Assembly (NCBI RefSeq): GCF_031877795.1
Contig: NC_133932.1
Coordinates: 40,004,180 to 40,068,179, forward strand
DNA: 64,000 nucleotides
Reading direction: 5' to 3'
Source: Strix aluco
Taxonomy: Eukaryota; Chordata; Aves; Strigiformes; Strigidae
Of this stretch, positions 25,801 through 35,400 are shown in pieces (positions within the stretch are counted from its first letter, which is position 1; each line of letters starts with the position of its first letter). Position numbers and translations under genes: made by a program. The notes beneath the pieces were generated by a model. The model did no database searches. It saw only the letters and a list, made by a program, of their open reading frames with translations, and had not been told where the DNA came from.

Positions 25801-28800
25801 AATTCTTTTTTCTTTTGTTTTTCCCTTCTTTAATCTCTTTACTAAACTAGGAGATTTCCTCTGGAAGATATCCCTCAAGATGAAAAGGAAGCTGCAAACT
25901 GGCTTCATAAGCTTTACCAGGAAAAGGTAAATATCTTTGCTTTCAGCTCTCTCTCTTTTGGGACCTTCACAGGGGTAGTGTATTTAGGCACTGAGTAATG
26001 CACACTCTTCCACTGGATGGAGAGAAGAGATGGAAATACTATGTGTAATGAGGCAGTCATCCCTCAAACTGCTGGAAGAAGCAGTACAGAAGAGCCCCTT
26101 GGCTGCAAGAGGGCTGGCTTGTGAGTAGGTCTCAAATTGCTGGGAAGCACAGTGGGATTCAGAGATATGCCTGAGTTGTGAAAGACTAATAGCAATCCAC
26201 CGTCTTTTTATATTCTTCAGCTCTTGGGTCTCTGTCATACATTTCTAAAAGCTCCTTTTTCCCTGTGGGTGTTTTAGGCACTCAAGAAGAATGATAACTG
26301 TCAGGGACAGCTGGTCCCAGCTCTTAGCAGCAATTGTCCTTTGCTTTCAAGTTTCTTCCACTGTCACTTTCCTTTTGCTTCCTGGTAATACCTCTGCAGT
26401 GGTGTGTGCCATGGTACAGACAGTCCCTTGGATCTGCTGCCAGGCACTGATGTAGCACATAGCCAGCCTGCCTTCAAACAGCTTGAGGCTTTTCCTTGTG
26501 TCTTTTCTTTTTTTACCTTAGATGGTTAATTTTTTGACCACAGATTTAACAGTTCTGTGGGGAGGAGAGCACTGTAATTAATGTTGCCCAGCCCTGATTG
26601 GTGGATTATTGAACCTGAAATGTGTATCTTGATTTTTTGCATATCTTTGTGAGAAAACAGAGGAGCACAGAAACTTTAACAGTCCTGCGCTTTCTTCTGC
26701 TATGATGGCCTGTGGTGCAGCATTTCCAAGCTTACGCTTAGTCTGTAGGTAGGCAGCAAATTGTTCTGAGTCTCATTTTATTAATTCTAACCTAATTTGT
26801 TTGAATACCTAAGCTCTAATTCATTTAAGGGGAGAGAAGTTATCTTACAAAGAGCAGTAGCTACCATCATCTTCTCCCCCTACCTCCCATTAGCAGGTGT
26901 ATCAGACTAGCTTGTGGGTCAGTTAGTGTAATAGAGGCTTAGAGAGCTTAAGAGAAATTTTTTTTTTTAATTTGAGATCTTTGAATCCTGCCCTCTGCTA
27001 TCAGGGACATGCCATCATGTAATTCCCTTGTGAAAAGGCACTCAGATGCAAGAATTCCTTCTGACCCTGCCTGGCTGGAGGAGCAGACATTAAGGAGTAT
27101 GTTACAAGGGTGGTCTTTCTCTGTTTGGCTCCTGCTTTGTTGAACAGTCAATGCAGAGCTGAGCAAATGCAGCACGGAGCATTCACTCCACTTGGCGCCA
27201 TTCCTTGGGCAGAATGCTCTGCTTTGCTTGCAGATGGAGGGCTTGGTGTTCCTTGCTGGTGTTGGCTGTACCTCTGCTTAACTTTGGTGTGAGGAGTTGT
27301 TGGAGAGGTATTACTTATATATGTGGGTGTTTACTTACCACCATAAGATCAATATATAAATGTGTTGTAACTGGAATCCTTAAAGTACTCTTCCTGCACA
27401 GAAGGTATGTCCTCAAAAGGCTGTGGTATTGGCAAGGAACACCTTGTGCTTCTCAGCCCTTTATAAGGGAAGCTAAAAGAAAGACAGCTTAAGTGGGGAA
27501 AAATAAGAAATAGCCAGACCTTGGTATGGCTTGGAAACCTTACAGGACATTCTTGCAAACTGAGGGAAGACTGTGAGTACGCTGCTCCTTTGAGTGACAT
27601 GTTTCGTGATTGCATCTCTCTTGCAGGCTCAGCTCAGGATGCAACTGCTCTGTTGAAGTCCTGGGGTTATGGCTAGCACAGTGCTGTCTCTGCTGGTTAA
27701 CTTGTGCTTTGCCTTCCTCTTCTGGCTTTATATACAGCATTTTTCCGCTGTGTGCTTTGCTTAATCATGTTGTGATTTCTGGAAGTAAAAAGCCTCAAAG
27801 AGACGGGCAGTGTTTGAATTGGCCTCTGGCCTGACATTTGCCTGAATTCCTAAGCAATTAAGAGAAGAGGTGAAGGTATTTGGTAGTGAAGAGGCTGATA
27901 CCGTTTCAGTTTCCAGTGGTGGCCAGATTGCCTTCAGAGGGCTAATACTGTAGCCTTGGTGTTCAACAGAAATGTCCAAATAAATGACAGCAGGTGGAGA
28001 TGGATGCTGCTCATCATGGGTATTTACTACAGATACTGTCCTTGATGTTGTCCTGGAATTGACTAGTCTTGGATTGCTTGGTGCAAAAACTATGAACATG
28101 TTTTCTTCTATCTTGTCTTTCTCCCAGGATGCTTTGCAAGAGATGTATAATCAGGAAGGCGTATTTCCTGGCCAGCAGTTTAAACCTCCTAGGAGACCAT
28201 GGACTCTCCTAAACTTTCTTTTTTGGGCCACAGTTCTCCTCTCTCCTCTCTTCACATTTGGCTTTGGCGTTTTTGCAAGTGGATCACCTCTCCTTATCCT
28301 TGCATTCCTGGGACTTGTTGGAGCAGGTAATAAAAGCAGAGAAGATACTAAGCCCAGCGTGACGTGTAACAGGATCCATTACCTCCAATAAGTTCTGTGT
28401 ATTAATTAATATGAATGAGGCTTGCAGGAAGAGTATTTGAAGCTCGCTCTGTAGTCTTTATATTGTATAGCATTTTTATTATTTCAGAAGCTTTAATCCA
28501 GGAAGGTTTGCTTTCATATCTTAGGCAATATCTATAGCAATCAATAGCAAATGAGTCTTGTAGTCCATAATTATGGTGTCTAAAGGAGAAAATACTTTTA
28601 CTGTATACCTTGTCTGTGAAATAAAAAAAAAAAAAAAAAACAAAAAAACCAACACAAAACACAAAAGCAAACAGACCCAAACCAACTAAACAAAAAAACC
28701 CCAAACAAATGTGGGCAGGGATATGCTTCAGTGTTCATACTACCTGTCCTGTTAATCAACACAGAAGCATTAATGATATTTTTAAATCTGGATTGATCTC

Positions 28801-29071
28801 CTCTTTTAGTGACATCTGACCTGTGATCCATGTGCAGCCTCGTACAGCGTGCTGTTGGTCTCTAGTCACTGCTGTCCTCAGGACCGGGTTAACTCATGTT
28901 GGTTCTGCTAGTGTTTACATGTAACTTCTAAATCGTTGAACTGGTTTTAATATGCCTCCCATTTCTCTGTTATATTTTAAAGCTTCCTTTGGAGTTCGTA
29001 GACTGATAGGAGTAACTGAAATAGAAAAAGGCTCCAGCTATGGCAACCAAGAATTCAAGAAAAAGGAATAA
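13630..29071 (+). CDS. AGPAT3: 1-acylglycerol-3-phosphate O-acyltransferase 3 (LPAAT-gamma), complete, 8 coding exons
   Basis: The enzyme transfers an acyl chain from acyl-CoA to the sn-2 position of lysophosphatidic acid, giving phosphatidic acid for phospholipid and triglyceride synthesis at ER and Golgi membranes. I joined 13630-13807, 18244-18413, 19233-19394, 21983-22136, 22595-22697, 25851-25926, 28128-28326 and 28983-29071. The sum is 1131 nt, or 376 residues plus stop. Every junction has GT-AG ends and keeps frame. Visible features are an N-terminal hydrophobic segment (about residues 13-37), acyltransferase motif I NHNFEID (95-101, catalytic His96 and Asp101), the EGTR motif (176-179), a [11 protein letters not shown] stretch that should help bind substrate, two hydrophobic segments (about 307-350), and a lysine-rich C-terminus KKKE that could act in ER retention. 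The start ATG has A at -3 and G at +4. I see no damage. AGPAT3 fits much better than AGPAT4 or AGPAT5, judged from recalled sequence. Confidence 0.96.
13808..18243 (+). other. AGPAT3: AGPAT3 intron after coding exon 1
   Basis: This is a 4436-nt intron with donor gtgagt and acceptor tttgttag. Apart from the compound microsatellite near its left end I see only unique AT-rich sequence with short chance ORFs on both strands. No exon or recognisable transposon is visible. Confidence 0.75.
13891..13949. repeat. Compound microsatellite (AT, AC, AG)
   Basis: An (AT)n run passes into AC-rich sequence with one inverted GTGTAT stretch and then into (GA)n. It lies about 85 nt inside intron 1 after the coding exon 1 donor. 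Confidence 0.9.
18244..18413 (+). CDS. AGPAT3: AGPAT3 coding exon 2 (acyltransferase motif I)
   Basis: It encodes residues 60 (split) to 116 and includes the NHX4D motif NHNFEID, whose His and Asp form the catalytic pair in this family. The donor is gtatgt at 18414. The exon ends in phase 0 after FGVLG. Confidence 0.96.
18414..19232 (+). other. AGPAT3: AGPAT3 intron 2, mostly CR1 sequence
   Basis: This is an 819-nt intron. An antisense CR1 fragment occupies about 620 nt of it. Without the insert the intron would be about 195 nt: 65 nt before the element and about 132 nt after it, including the acceptor ctccaag. Confidence 0.85.
18479..19100 (-). mobile_element. CR1 non-LTR retrotransposon, 5'-truncated, antisense to AGPAT3
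   Basis: Read on the - strand this is the 3' end of a CR1 LINE. It carries the C-terminal part of ORF2, with recognisable [43 protein letters not shown] and [16 protein letters not shown] blocks, then the short 3' UTR and a terminal CACAGAAT-type octamer (on the + strand) at about 18480. Resemblance stops near 19100, the usual 5' truncation. On the - strand a TGA (complement of 18941-18943) replaces a Leu codon just before LERVQ, so even this fragment is broken. Copy 2 at 48547 keeps that codon. Confidence 0.93.
19233..19394 (+). CDS. AGPAT3: AGPAT3 coding exon 3
   Basis: It encodes residues 117-170 in full codons, from SSKVLAK to DYPEYMW. It includes the [19 protein letters not shown] stretch, a membrane-associated part of the acyltransferase domain. 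The donor is gtaagt at 19395, with a second good donor 7 nt further on. Confidence 0.96.
19395..21982 (+). other. AGPAT3: AGPAT3 intron 3
   Basis: This is a 2588-nt intron with donor gtaagt and acceptor tgtactag. It is unique, AT-rich sequence. A short GGT run lies near 20850. I recognise no transposon, RNA gene or additional exon. Confidence 0.75.
21983..22136 (+). CDS. AGPAT3: AGPAT3 coding exon 4 (EGTR motif)
   Basis: It encodes residues 171-221 plus one base of codon 222. It holds [12 protein letters not shown], the glycerophosphate-binding EGTR motif of the family, and [11 protein letters not shown]. The donor is gtactg at 22137, a weaker match than its neighbours. Confidence 0.96.
22137..22594 (+). 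other. AGPAT3: AGPAT3 intron 4
   Basis: This is a 458-nt intron with acceptor tttgcaacag. I see nothing but unique sequence in it. Confidence 0.8.
22595..22697 (+). CDS. AGPAT3: AGPAT3 coding exon 5
   Basis: It encodes residues 222 (split) to 255 plus two bases of Arg256. The sequence includes [20 protein letters not shown] and [11 protein letters not shown], as recalled for vertebrate AGPAT3. The donor is gtgagc at 22698. Confidence 0.96.
22698..25850 (+). other. AGPAT3: AGPAT3 intron 5
   Basis: This is a 3153-nt intron with donor gtgagc and acceptor actaaactag. It contains a CA-rich stretch (about 23277-23306) and a T-run followed by 15 A (about 23535-23557). The rest is unique sequence with chance ORFs. 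No exon or transposon is recognised. Confidence 0.75.
25851..25926 (+). CDS. AGPAT3: AGPAT3 coding exon 6
   Basis: This short exon encodes residues 256 (split Arg) to 281, [20 protein letters not shown] and then KLYQEK. It is acidic and amphipathic, just before the C-terminal membrane region. The donor is gtaaat at 25927. Confidence 0.96.
25927..28127 (+). other. AGPAT3: AGPAT3 intron 6
   Basis: This is a 2201-nt intron with donor gtaaat and acceptor ctttctcccag. It is unique sequence, and no repeat family or exon is recognised. Confidence 0.75.
28128..28326 (+). CDS. AGPAT3: AGPAT3 coding exon 7 (C-terminal membrane segments)
   Basis: It encodes residues 282-347 plus one base of Ala348. 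It starts [11 protein letters not shown] and contains most of the two C-terminal hydrophobic segments ([17 protein letters not shown] and [13 protein letters not shown]). The donor gtaata at 28327 lacks G at +5. Confidence 0.96.
28327..28982 (+). other. AGPAT3: AGPAT3 intron 7 with A-rich tract
   Basis: This is a 656-nt intron with acceptor tattttaaag. A run of 18 A (28623-28640) continues into A- and C-rich low-complexity sequence to about 28712. The remainder is unique. Confidence 0.75.
28623..28712. repeat. Poly-A run and A/C-rich low-complexity tract
   Basis: A run of 18 A is followed by about 70 nt of almost only A and C. AATAAA overlaps the left edge (from 28620). It may be the tail of an old retroposed copy or plain low-complexity DNA. 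Confidence 0.7.
28983..29071 (+). CDS. AGPAT3: AGPAT3 coding exon 8 and stop
   Basis: It encodes residues 348 (split) to 376 and the TAA at 29069-29071. It reads [20 protein letters not shown] and ends in NQEFKKKE, a cytosolic lysine-rich tail. The exon continues into the 3' UTR. Confidence 0.96.
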
Positions 29072-29167
29072 CTGACAGCTGCAGTTCAGCACATATAACC
29101 AGACTATGGTATCCGATTAACTTCAGTTAAAAAACAACAACAAACACTTAGAAACTATCTTTTTCTT

Positions 29168-29198
29168 AATAAACTGATGACTAATATTAATGAATAAA
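29168..29198 (+). terminator. AGPAT3: Candidate proximal polyadenylation signals
   Basis: Two AATAAA hexamers (29168-29173 and 29193-29198) lie about 100-125 nt after the stop. They could produce a short 3' UTR isoform. No clear GU-rich element follows at once. Confidence 0.35.
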
Positions 29199-32100
29199 AC
29201 TTGAGCCAAGAATGAAGAAGTTGGAGGCATCAACTGAAGAGAACGCATCAACTTTCTGCCTGTTTAAGGATTACTGTAGTCAAACTATGGGAGAAAACCT
29301 GGGATGGGGTGGAAGAAGAAACTAATTTTTCTTGCTTTGTTGGGAGACTTGGGGGTGGGGGGAGAAAAGAGGGCATTGGCCATGGCCACGTGCATCTTCA
29401 GATGACTGAATACACTGGTTTCTGTCAAGAGCACTATACTCACTTTTACAACAGGAGCCATTGAATGTTTCCTCTTGCTAAAGCCAATGTAATGTTTGTT
29501 GTTTTCCAACTTTTTTTTATTAATAAGCCAGGAAAAAACAACCCTTCTTAAATTAATTGACAGATGTTCATTGGGTTAGAGTAATTTTGGAAAGGCTGTG
29601 TTGTCATGGCTACAGTTGAAATCCTATTTGTATGTTACACTGATACTTTTTATTTTCAGGCAATGTCTTAAAACTTCTGTAATGCGAGAGAACGGGTAGT
29701 GGAGTTTGGAAGCAGTGCGTAATTGATCAGCACATACCATAGAACAGATCCACTAGTATTAAAACAGTATGAAATTCTCATATCTCCTGCTAACTGCTCA
29801 AGGCTGTTTAATTTCAAAATACTACTTCAGTCTTGAGTGTTGTTTGCCCTGTTTCACATCATACATGTATGATAATTGTGAACCTGTTTGGGCTGGTTTT
29901 GTTTTCTGAATTAATGGTGATCATGGGATTTGAGAGTTGTGCAAAGAAGGAAGTTTATTCAATTGTCCTGACATTTTCTCCTTTTAGTTCCGTTCGCATC
30001 TCTCATCACCAAAGTCCACTTCAGCCAACCTCTCTCAGTAAACTGGGAGGCAGCAGCAGAAATCAGCACAATAGTTTTCAAAATGTTGTCTTTTACAAAA
30101 ATTTGAAAAGGAGAGGTCTGTAGCAATCGGATTTTGAATACTGCTATCTCTTGAACTTTTAATGAGAGTTTCAACATTGATTTGCGTGGGGCCAGGATCT
30201 TACCCTGTGTGCTGTAATGATAGGGTGTGCTGCACTTTCTACTTGGTCGTGCTTTAGATGTTAATGTGAACTATAATGCAAGGTGAGCTGTGCTGTTAAG
30301 CATTAGAAAGAGAATGGGGTCTCTTCAGGGATTTTAAATATCATTAGTTTTGCTTGTTGACCTCTTTTTTTTTTTTTCATGGAAAATTAGAGATCAGAAT
30401 CATGGCTGTACCTGTGTCTTTTTTTTTTCCACAAATGTGCATTCTGAGATTTTTTGTAGATTGCTGCTGTATGCATAGCTGGAGAATTAGTTGCAAACAG
30501 ATGGAAACTACCTGTATGTTCAAGTCTGAAGGCCACAATCTACATTGGGCTACGCTTAGAAGTTGGTGAAATGGGTTGCAGATCTACAGCTGAGGGCAGA
30601 ACCTGACCCTCGGGGTCTGTATTTTTAACCCAGCTGCCACTAGAACATTTATCTCATTTTTGTAAAGAGCAGATCTTATCAAAGAACTGGTTGTTATTTT
30701 CATCTTTGCTCTAGTAACCAAGATAAGAGAGTAATAATTTACCTTCTTTCCGTATTTACTCTTAACCATTGGAATGTAACCTGTTCTCCCACAGGTTTTT
30801 TTTGTTTTCAAACACTGGAAGAGCAATTTTAACTTAGAAAAATATTTTACTTGGGGTCATTAATCACTGTTCTGTCATGCACTTAATTTTTATTTGTGGT
30901 CTTTTCAACAAGAGGATCTGAAGGATGACCTACAGCGTCTGTCTCCTGTTAGACTCATCCTCACTGAATCATTGTACCCATAGCCCCAGCATTAGTATGT
31001 CATTTTGTCCCCTCACTAAGTCTTCCCTAAGACAGGGGATGCAAAACTGTTGTTAATGTTAGTGGAATTTGGAATATGCTTTGGGAACCAAGGAGAACAG
31101 AGCCTAGCCATGACTCTGTTTTCTTTGCTGGATGTTTTTGTACTTTGTCTTTGAATATGGTTAGACCTCCAAATGCTGATAAAGATATCTCTCTAACTTT
31201 TCCCTGTTTTTTAACTGGAGGACTAAAAGCAGTGGGCTTTTCTTTCTTTTCTTTATTCCTTTTTTTTTCTTAAGTAATTCAGTAATGGCTATCATTCTTG
31301 CTTCCTAGAAAGATGTTACAAATGTTGTATACTTGCTTCCTGAAGATGATAACGAGTATATATAAATTGTACTGGCTTAGCAGAGTGAGGCTTGCAAAGC
31401 AGGCTGACCATTGACTATGTTTTATATTTTGAGCAGTATATTAATGGGCATGACAAGAACTTCACAAAATAAATCCCTTCTTAATGCTGAGAAGAGGAGA
31501 GATGCTTAAAGGAGAAGGGAATTAATAGCCTTTCTCTTTATGGGATTCTTTTCTCCTCTTAGTGCATGTAACTCCCTATTCAGAATCATGGGATTAGTGC
31601 ATGTACATCAAGGGGAGAATAATCAACATTTCATATTTTCTTATCTTACTGGTCATGCTTTCTTTTTGAAAATATAATAAATACATCATCAGTTACTTAA
31701 ATTTTGCTCTTCTAAACAGGCATATCAGTAGCCATTTGGAAAACTGAAATATACAGCAATGCACAAAACAGTACTACACCAACACAGATCTCTTCATTTT
31801 GAATTTTATCTCCTCAGATAGGGGTTTTTATACATGCGCGTGCACACATACACAGAGTATTGTAAAAATTAAAATGACTGGAAATAGCTGAAGTTAATGT
31901 CACTAATGAAGATTAGCAGGTGGCTTGGATTGAAAAAGTGAGCATAGATTTTATATCTTATTTTCTTCTGGTTTAATAGAACATAGCTTGTATATTTGAC
32001 TACCAAGCCCTTTAAGAGCAATAATAAACAAAAATATGTCATGTTTTTTGTCTTTTGCTTTTCAACCATGCTAGCTTTAATAAACTTAAAGCTATAGGAG

Positions 32101-35100
32101 CTTTTTCTCTGTCCACCTTTCAAAATTTTCATTTATTGCTTGATTGTTTAGACTAAATACCATGTTCTCAAGTATGGACTTGAAAGCTGACTGCCGTGGA
32201 GTTCAGCATTGACTCCGAAGGTGAATGGTTCTCAGACTCGTATGGACAGATGCTATGCTCTTGGCCTTGGCAGCACTTGTCATTGTCATGAAGAAAAATG
32301 ATGTTGCTCTCAAAGTGGGATTTGCAGTTCCAAGGTAGCATCACGTTGACCTCCGTCTAAGAATCTGGTGGGAGAGCTCAGAGACTGCTGGTGTTGTGGC
32401 ATCTGTTAGTTAGTAAGGCACAAAAAGCTGATGCTGAAGAACGACCGGATAACTGGTATCCAGAGGTCTTGGCTCGGTAGGGATTACAGTTCTCTATTGC
32501 TCGTTGTGGGCTGAATGTGCTCTTGCAATTGACTTTGTGTCACTGAGCAAAATATCTGTCTCCGGCACAAAGAGCATGGGCAATGTTCCTTTGTTCTGCT
32601 TTAACTTATCTTGAAGGGCTCTACACTTAATGCTGACCAATGAATATGACTACTACCTTTGTCCTAATTGCCTAGTATTCACTGAAAAAGTGAGTGTGTC
32701 TGCTCACTTCCACGTGATACCACTTGTCTCCATCACTGATGTCTGTATATTTGCTTGCCTGTATTTTCTGCAGATGGTTCGGTTAGGACCTCTTAGCTGG
32801 AACTTGGAGCTTTCCAGTTCAACCAGTCCTACCGAGATTGTCTCACATAGCTGGGGTTTTATCTTCCTGCGTTTTGGCACTGGTTGATGTGCTCAGTAGG
32901 TCTGAAGTGACATAGTTGTGTTTAAGTTGTGTTAAGTGATAATGCAGCTTTGCTGCTTCAGAGCAAAACTTTTATTAGGGAAGAGTAATTCTTCCCAGGC
33001 CTGCTCATATAGGCCATCACTGCCTGGTAACAGGTCCCTCTGGCATTGATGAAACCAATAGAAGGGAGCTGGGACAAGGTCTTCACTAAGATTTGGAGTA
33101 ACTAGCAAGCAGGGGTCACTGTACATCTGATAATCGCTAAAGGTACTGTTTCTGTCTGGGACTACCCCAAAATCTGGTTTTACTTCATGTATGTTTTTAT
33201 TAAAGAAATGTGGGGTTGGAGGCTTTTAATAATGCAGAGTTCATACCATGCAGAGTGTTTCAGATTGAAGAAAATCTAAACATATTTTGACATCTTGGAG
33301 AAGTATGTATTAAGAAATCTAAGGCCGAGATTGGACAGACCTCGCCCAAGTGTGTTTCATTCAGATGCTGGAGGCCAATGCAGATAAAAGTGAAAAATCC
33401 ATTCCTAGGTTTCCTTTGAAAATCGGATGCAGTGGTGTAGCTCATTGCATCTCCTGGATGCCCGTGTGCTTGTGTCACTTGGTGTGAAATTTCTGGTTCA
33501 CAGCAGACAATAACTACACATTCTGGTTTATGCCTATGGAAAGAAGCCCATCCCTGTAATGGTAATGCTGAATTTGTACTTTGACCCAGTTTGTCACAGC
33601 TACTTGTTTCTGTATTTCTGAACCTTTCCATCCATAATGGGCTGCCTCCAGGGCTGCCAGCACTGAGCGAAGCCAGGATTTGAAGCAGGTGACAGCCGTT
33701 CTGAGAGCTGCAAGGTGCATCGCTGAAGGGAGGAGGAACACCACAAGGTGCATAGCTGGAAGCAGGAGCACACTGACAGGTCTAGCCCAATTCTTGCCCT
33801 GAGAAAGTTGAGCGATTGCCAGGAGCTTTGCAAACCAGAGATAAGCGTGTAGGTGGGCAGGCAAGCTCTGACTCTTAATACGAATGTGAAACCTCCCTGT
33901 GACAACTTAAAAGGCAACCATGTTCATGTGATTGGGGACAGAATTTGTTTTAAGGGCTTGTTACAGATGGCAACTCTTACTCGGCCACACTTCGCTCTAT
34001 TTATCTTGAAGACTAGTTTATCTGATTGTCTCAGCAATCTCTGCATCAAGATCCTTGCAGATTGTTGGTTGTGGTTTATTTACCTGCTGTGGTTTTGAGG
34101 GAAGACTTTCTGGAGTCAGTGTTACCTGGCCTGTGCTACATCTGGTAGCCACCAGAAAATGTCATTAAAATGTCACACACTGGGAAGACAGTGGATTGGC
34201 ATCTGTAAGCCAAACATGTGATGTTTCTCTTATCCCCAACCTCTCTAGGTCTCTGGAAAGCTGCCTGTACTTCTTGAAATGTTATACCTGTAGTTACAAG
34301 CCAGTCCAGTTTTTGAAACTGTGAAGAAAGCTAATTTGTGCACTTTCACTGTTGGGAGCCCTTGAGTGCAGCTTATTATCTATTTCTAAAAAAGCTTTAC
34401 ATTAGTAGAAGCAGCATTTTATCTTTTTAAGAGGAAATTAAGAGGAAATTTAAAAAACAGACGCTTTGGCAGATGCCAGACTATAATCTAAATTGGAAGT
34501 ATTCTTTAGTGTGGGGAATGCCACTACCAATTTACTGTCTTACACATGTTTGATGTTTTGGTTTTTTTTTTTATTTTGACCAATGTGCATTTTCAGGGAA
34601 AACACACCAATTTACTAGTAACACTAAAATCTAACTTGCAAAGGGAGGAAGAGTGGGCAGCAGAGGCTAATCAGGAATGAATTCCTGCCCCGCCCCCCCC
34701 CCCCAAGGCATGAACTGGTTCTGTGGACCTCCTTTATTACGTGCATGTGCATCAAGAGCCAAGCTGTGTCCCTTCGTATTATTTTGCTTCAGCTTTGTCA
34801 GAGCTGTACTTTGTGACAACTGAATGCTACTTGCCTGAACTCCAGGCAGCCACTGTCAGCTGGCATGTCGCTCACTCCTAAAGATCACCAGCAAGTACTG
34901 TAGCTTTAATGAAAACCTTCTCTCTAAAAAAACTCACCATCCTTAACCTGATTTGTTACAAAGTTGTCATTTGGAGGGAAGTGTAGGTACCAGATGATCA
35001 TTATTAGCTAAATCTAACGAGTAATAAAACTCTATACAGGGTACACATTTACTGTGCATGTGTATATATTTTTGTACATTTTTACAGTTATTTCCTACAC

Positions 35101-35341
35101 TTGATTTTATGATGTTCAGAAAAGATGCATCTGAATCTGGTTAAAAAGCAAGAAGCTATTAAGAAAACCCACCCCTGTCACCTACTGTAGTTTCTACTAA
35201 GAACTGTGCCCAAACAAATACGCAGATTTACAGTGCTATGCAAATATTACTTTGTAAGTTGTCTCTTAAATTTTGCTTAAGTAGTTCACGCTGTTTTTAC
35301 TGGGCTTTCAGAAAGTTTAACGCAAAAGACTCGTCTTGTAA

Positions 35342-35347
35342 AATAAA
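35342..35347 (+). terminator. AGPAT3: Candidate distal polyadenylation signal
   Basis: An AATAAA is followed within 25 nt by the GU-rich stretch gctttggctgtgtg. This is the usual arrangement of a cleavage site. Another AATAAA lies near 35024. Confidence 0.35.
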
Positions 35348-35400
35348 ATAGCTTTGGCTGTGTGAAAGTACTGTATATTAGAATCTCATTCGTGCTTTCA

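Larger units (their letters stand above)
29072..35400 (+). other. AGPAT3: Probable long AGPAT3 3' UTR
   Basis: No splice signals or coding frames of substance follow the stop. The stretch is AT- and T-rich with several AATAAA signals. AGPAT3 mRNAs in mammals have long 3' UTRs, so a 3' end near 35.37 kb is plausible, but the true end cannot be read from sequence alone. A 12-C run lies at 34693-34704 and a duplicated 11-mer aagaggaaatt near 34429-34450. No transposon is recognised. Confidence 0.4.

Noticed and set aside
28402..28704. - strand ORFs rich in Phe
   Set aside because: They are the complement of the poly-A tract in AGPAT3 intron 7.
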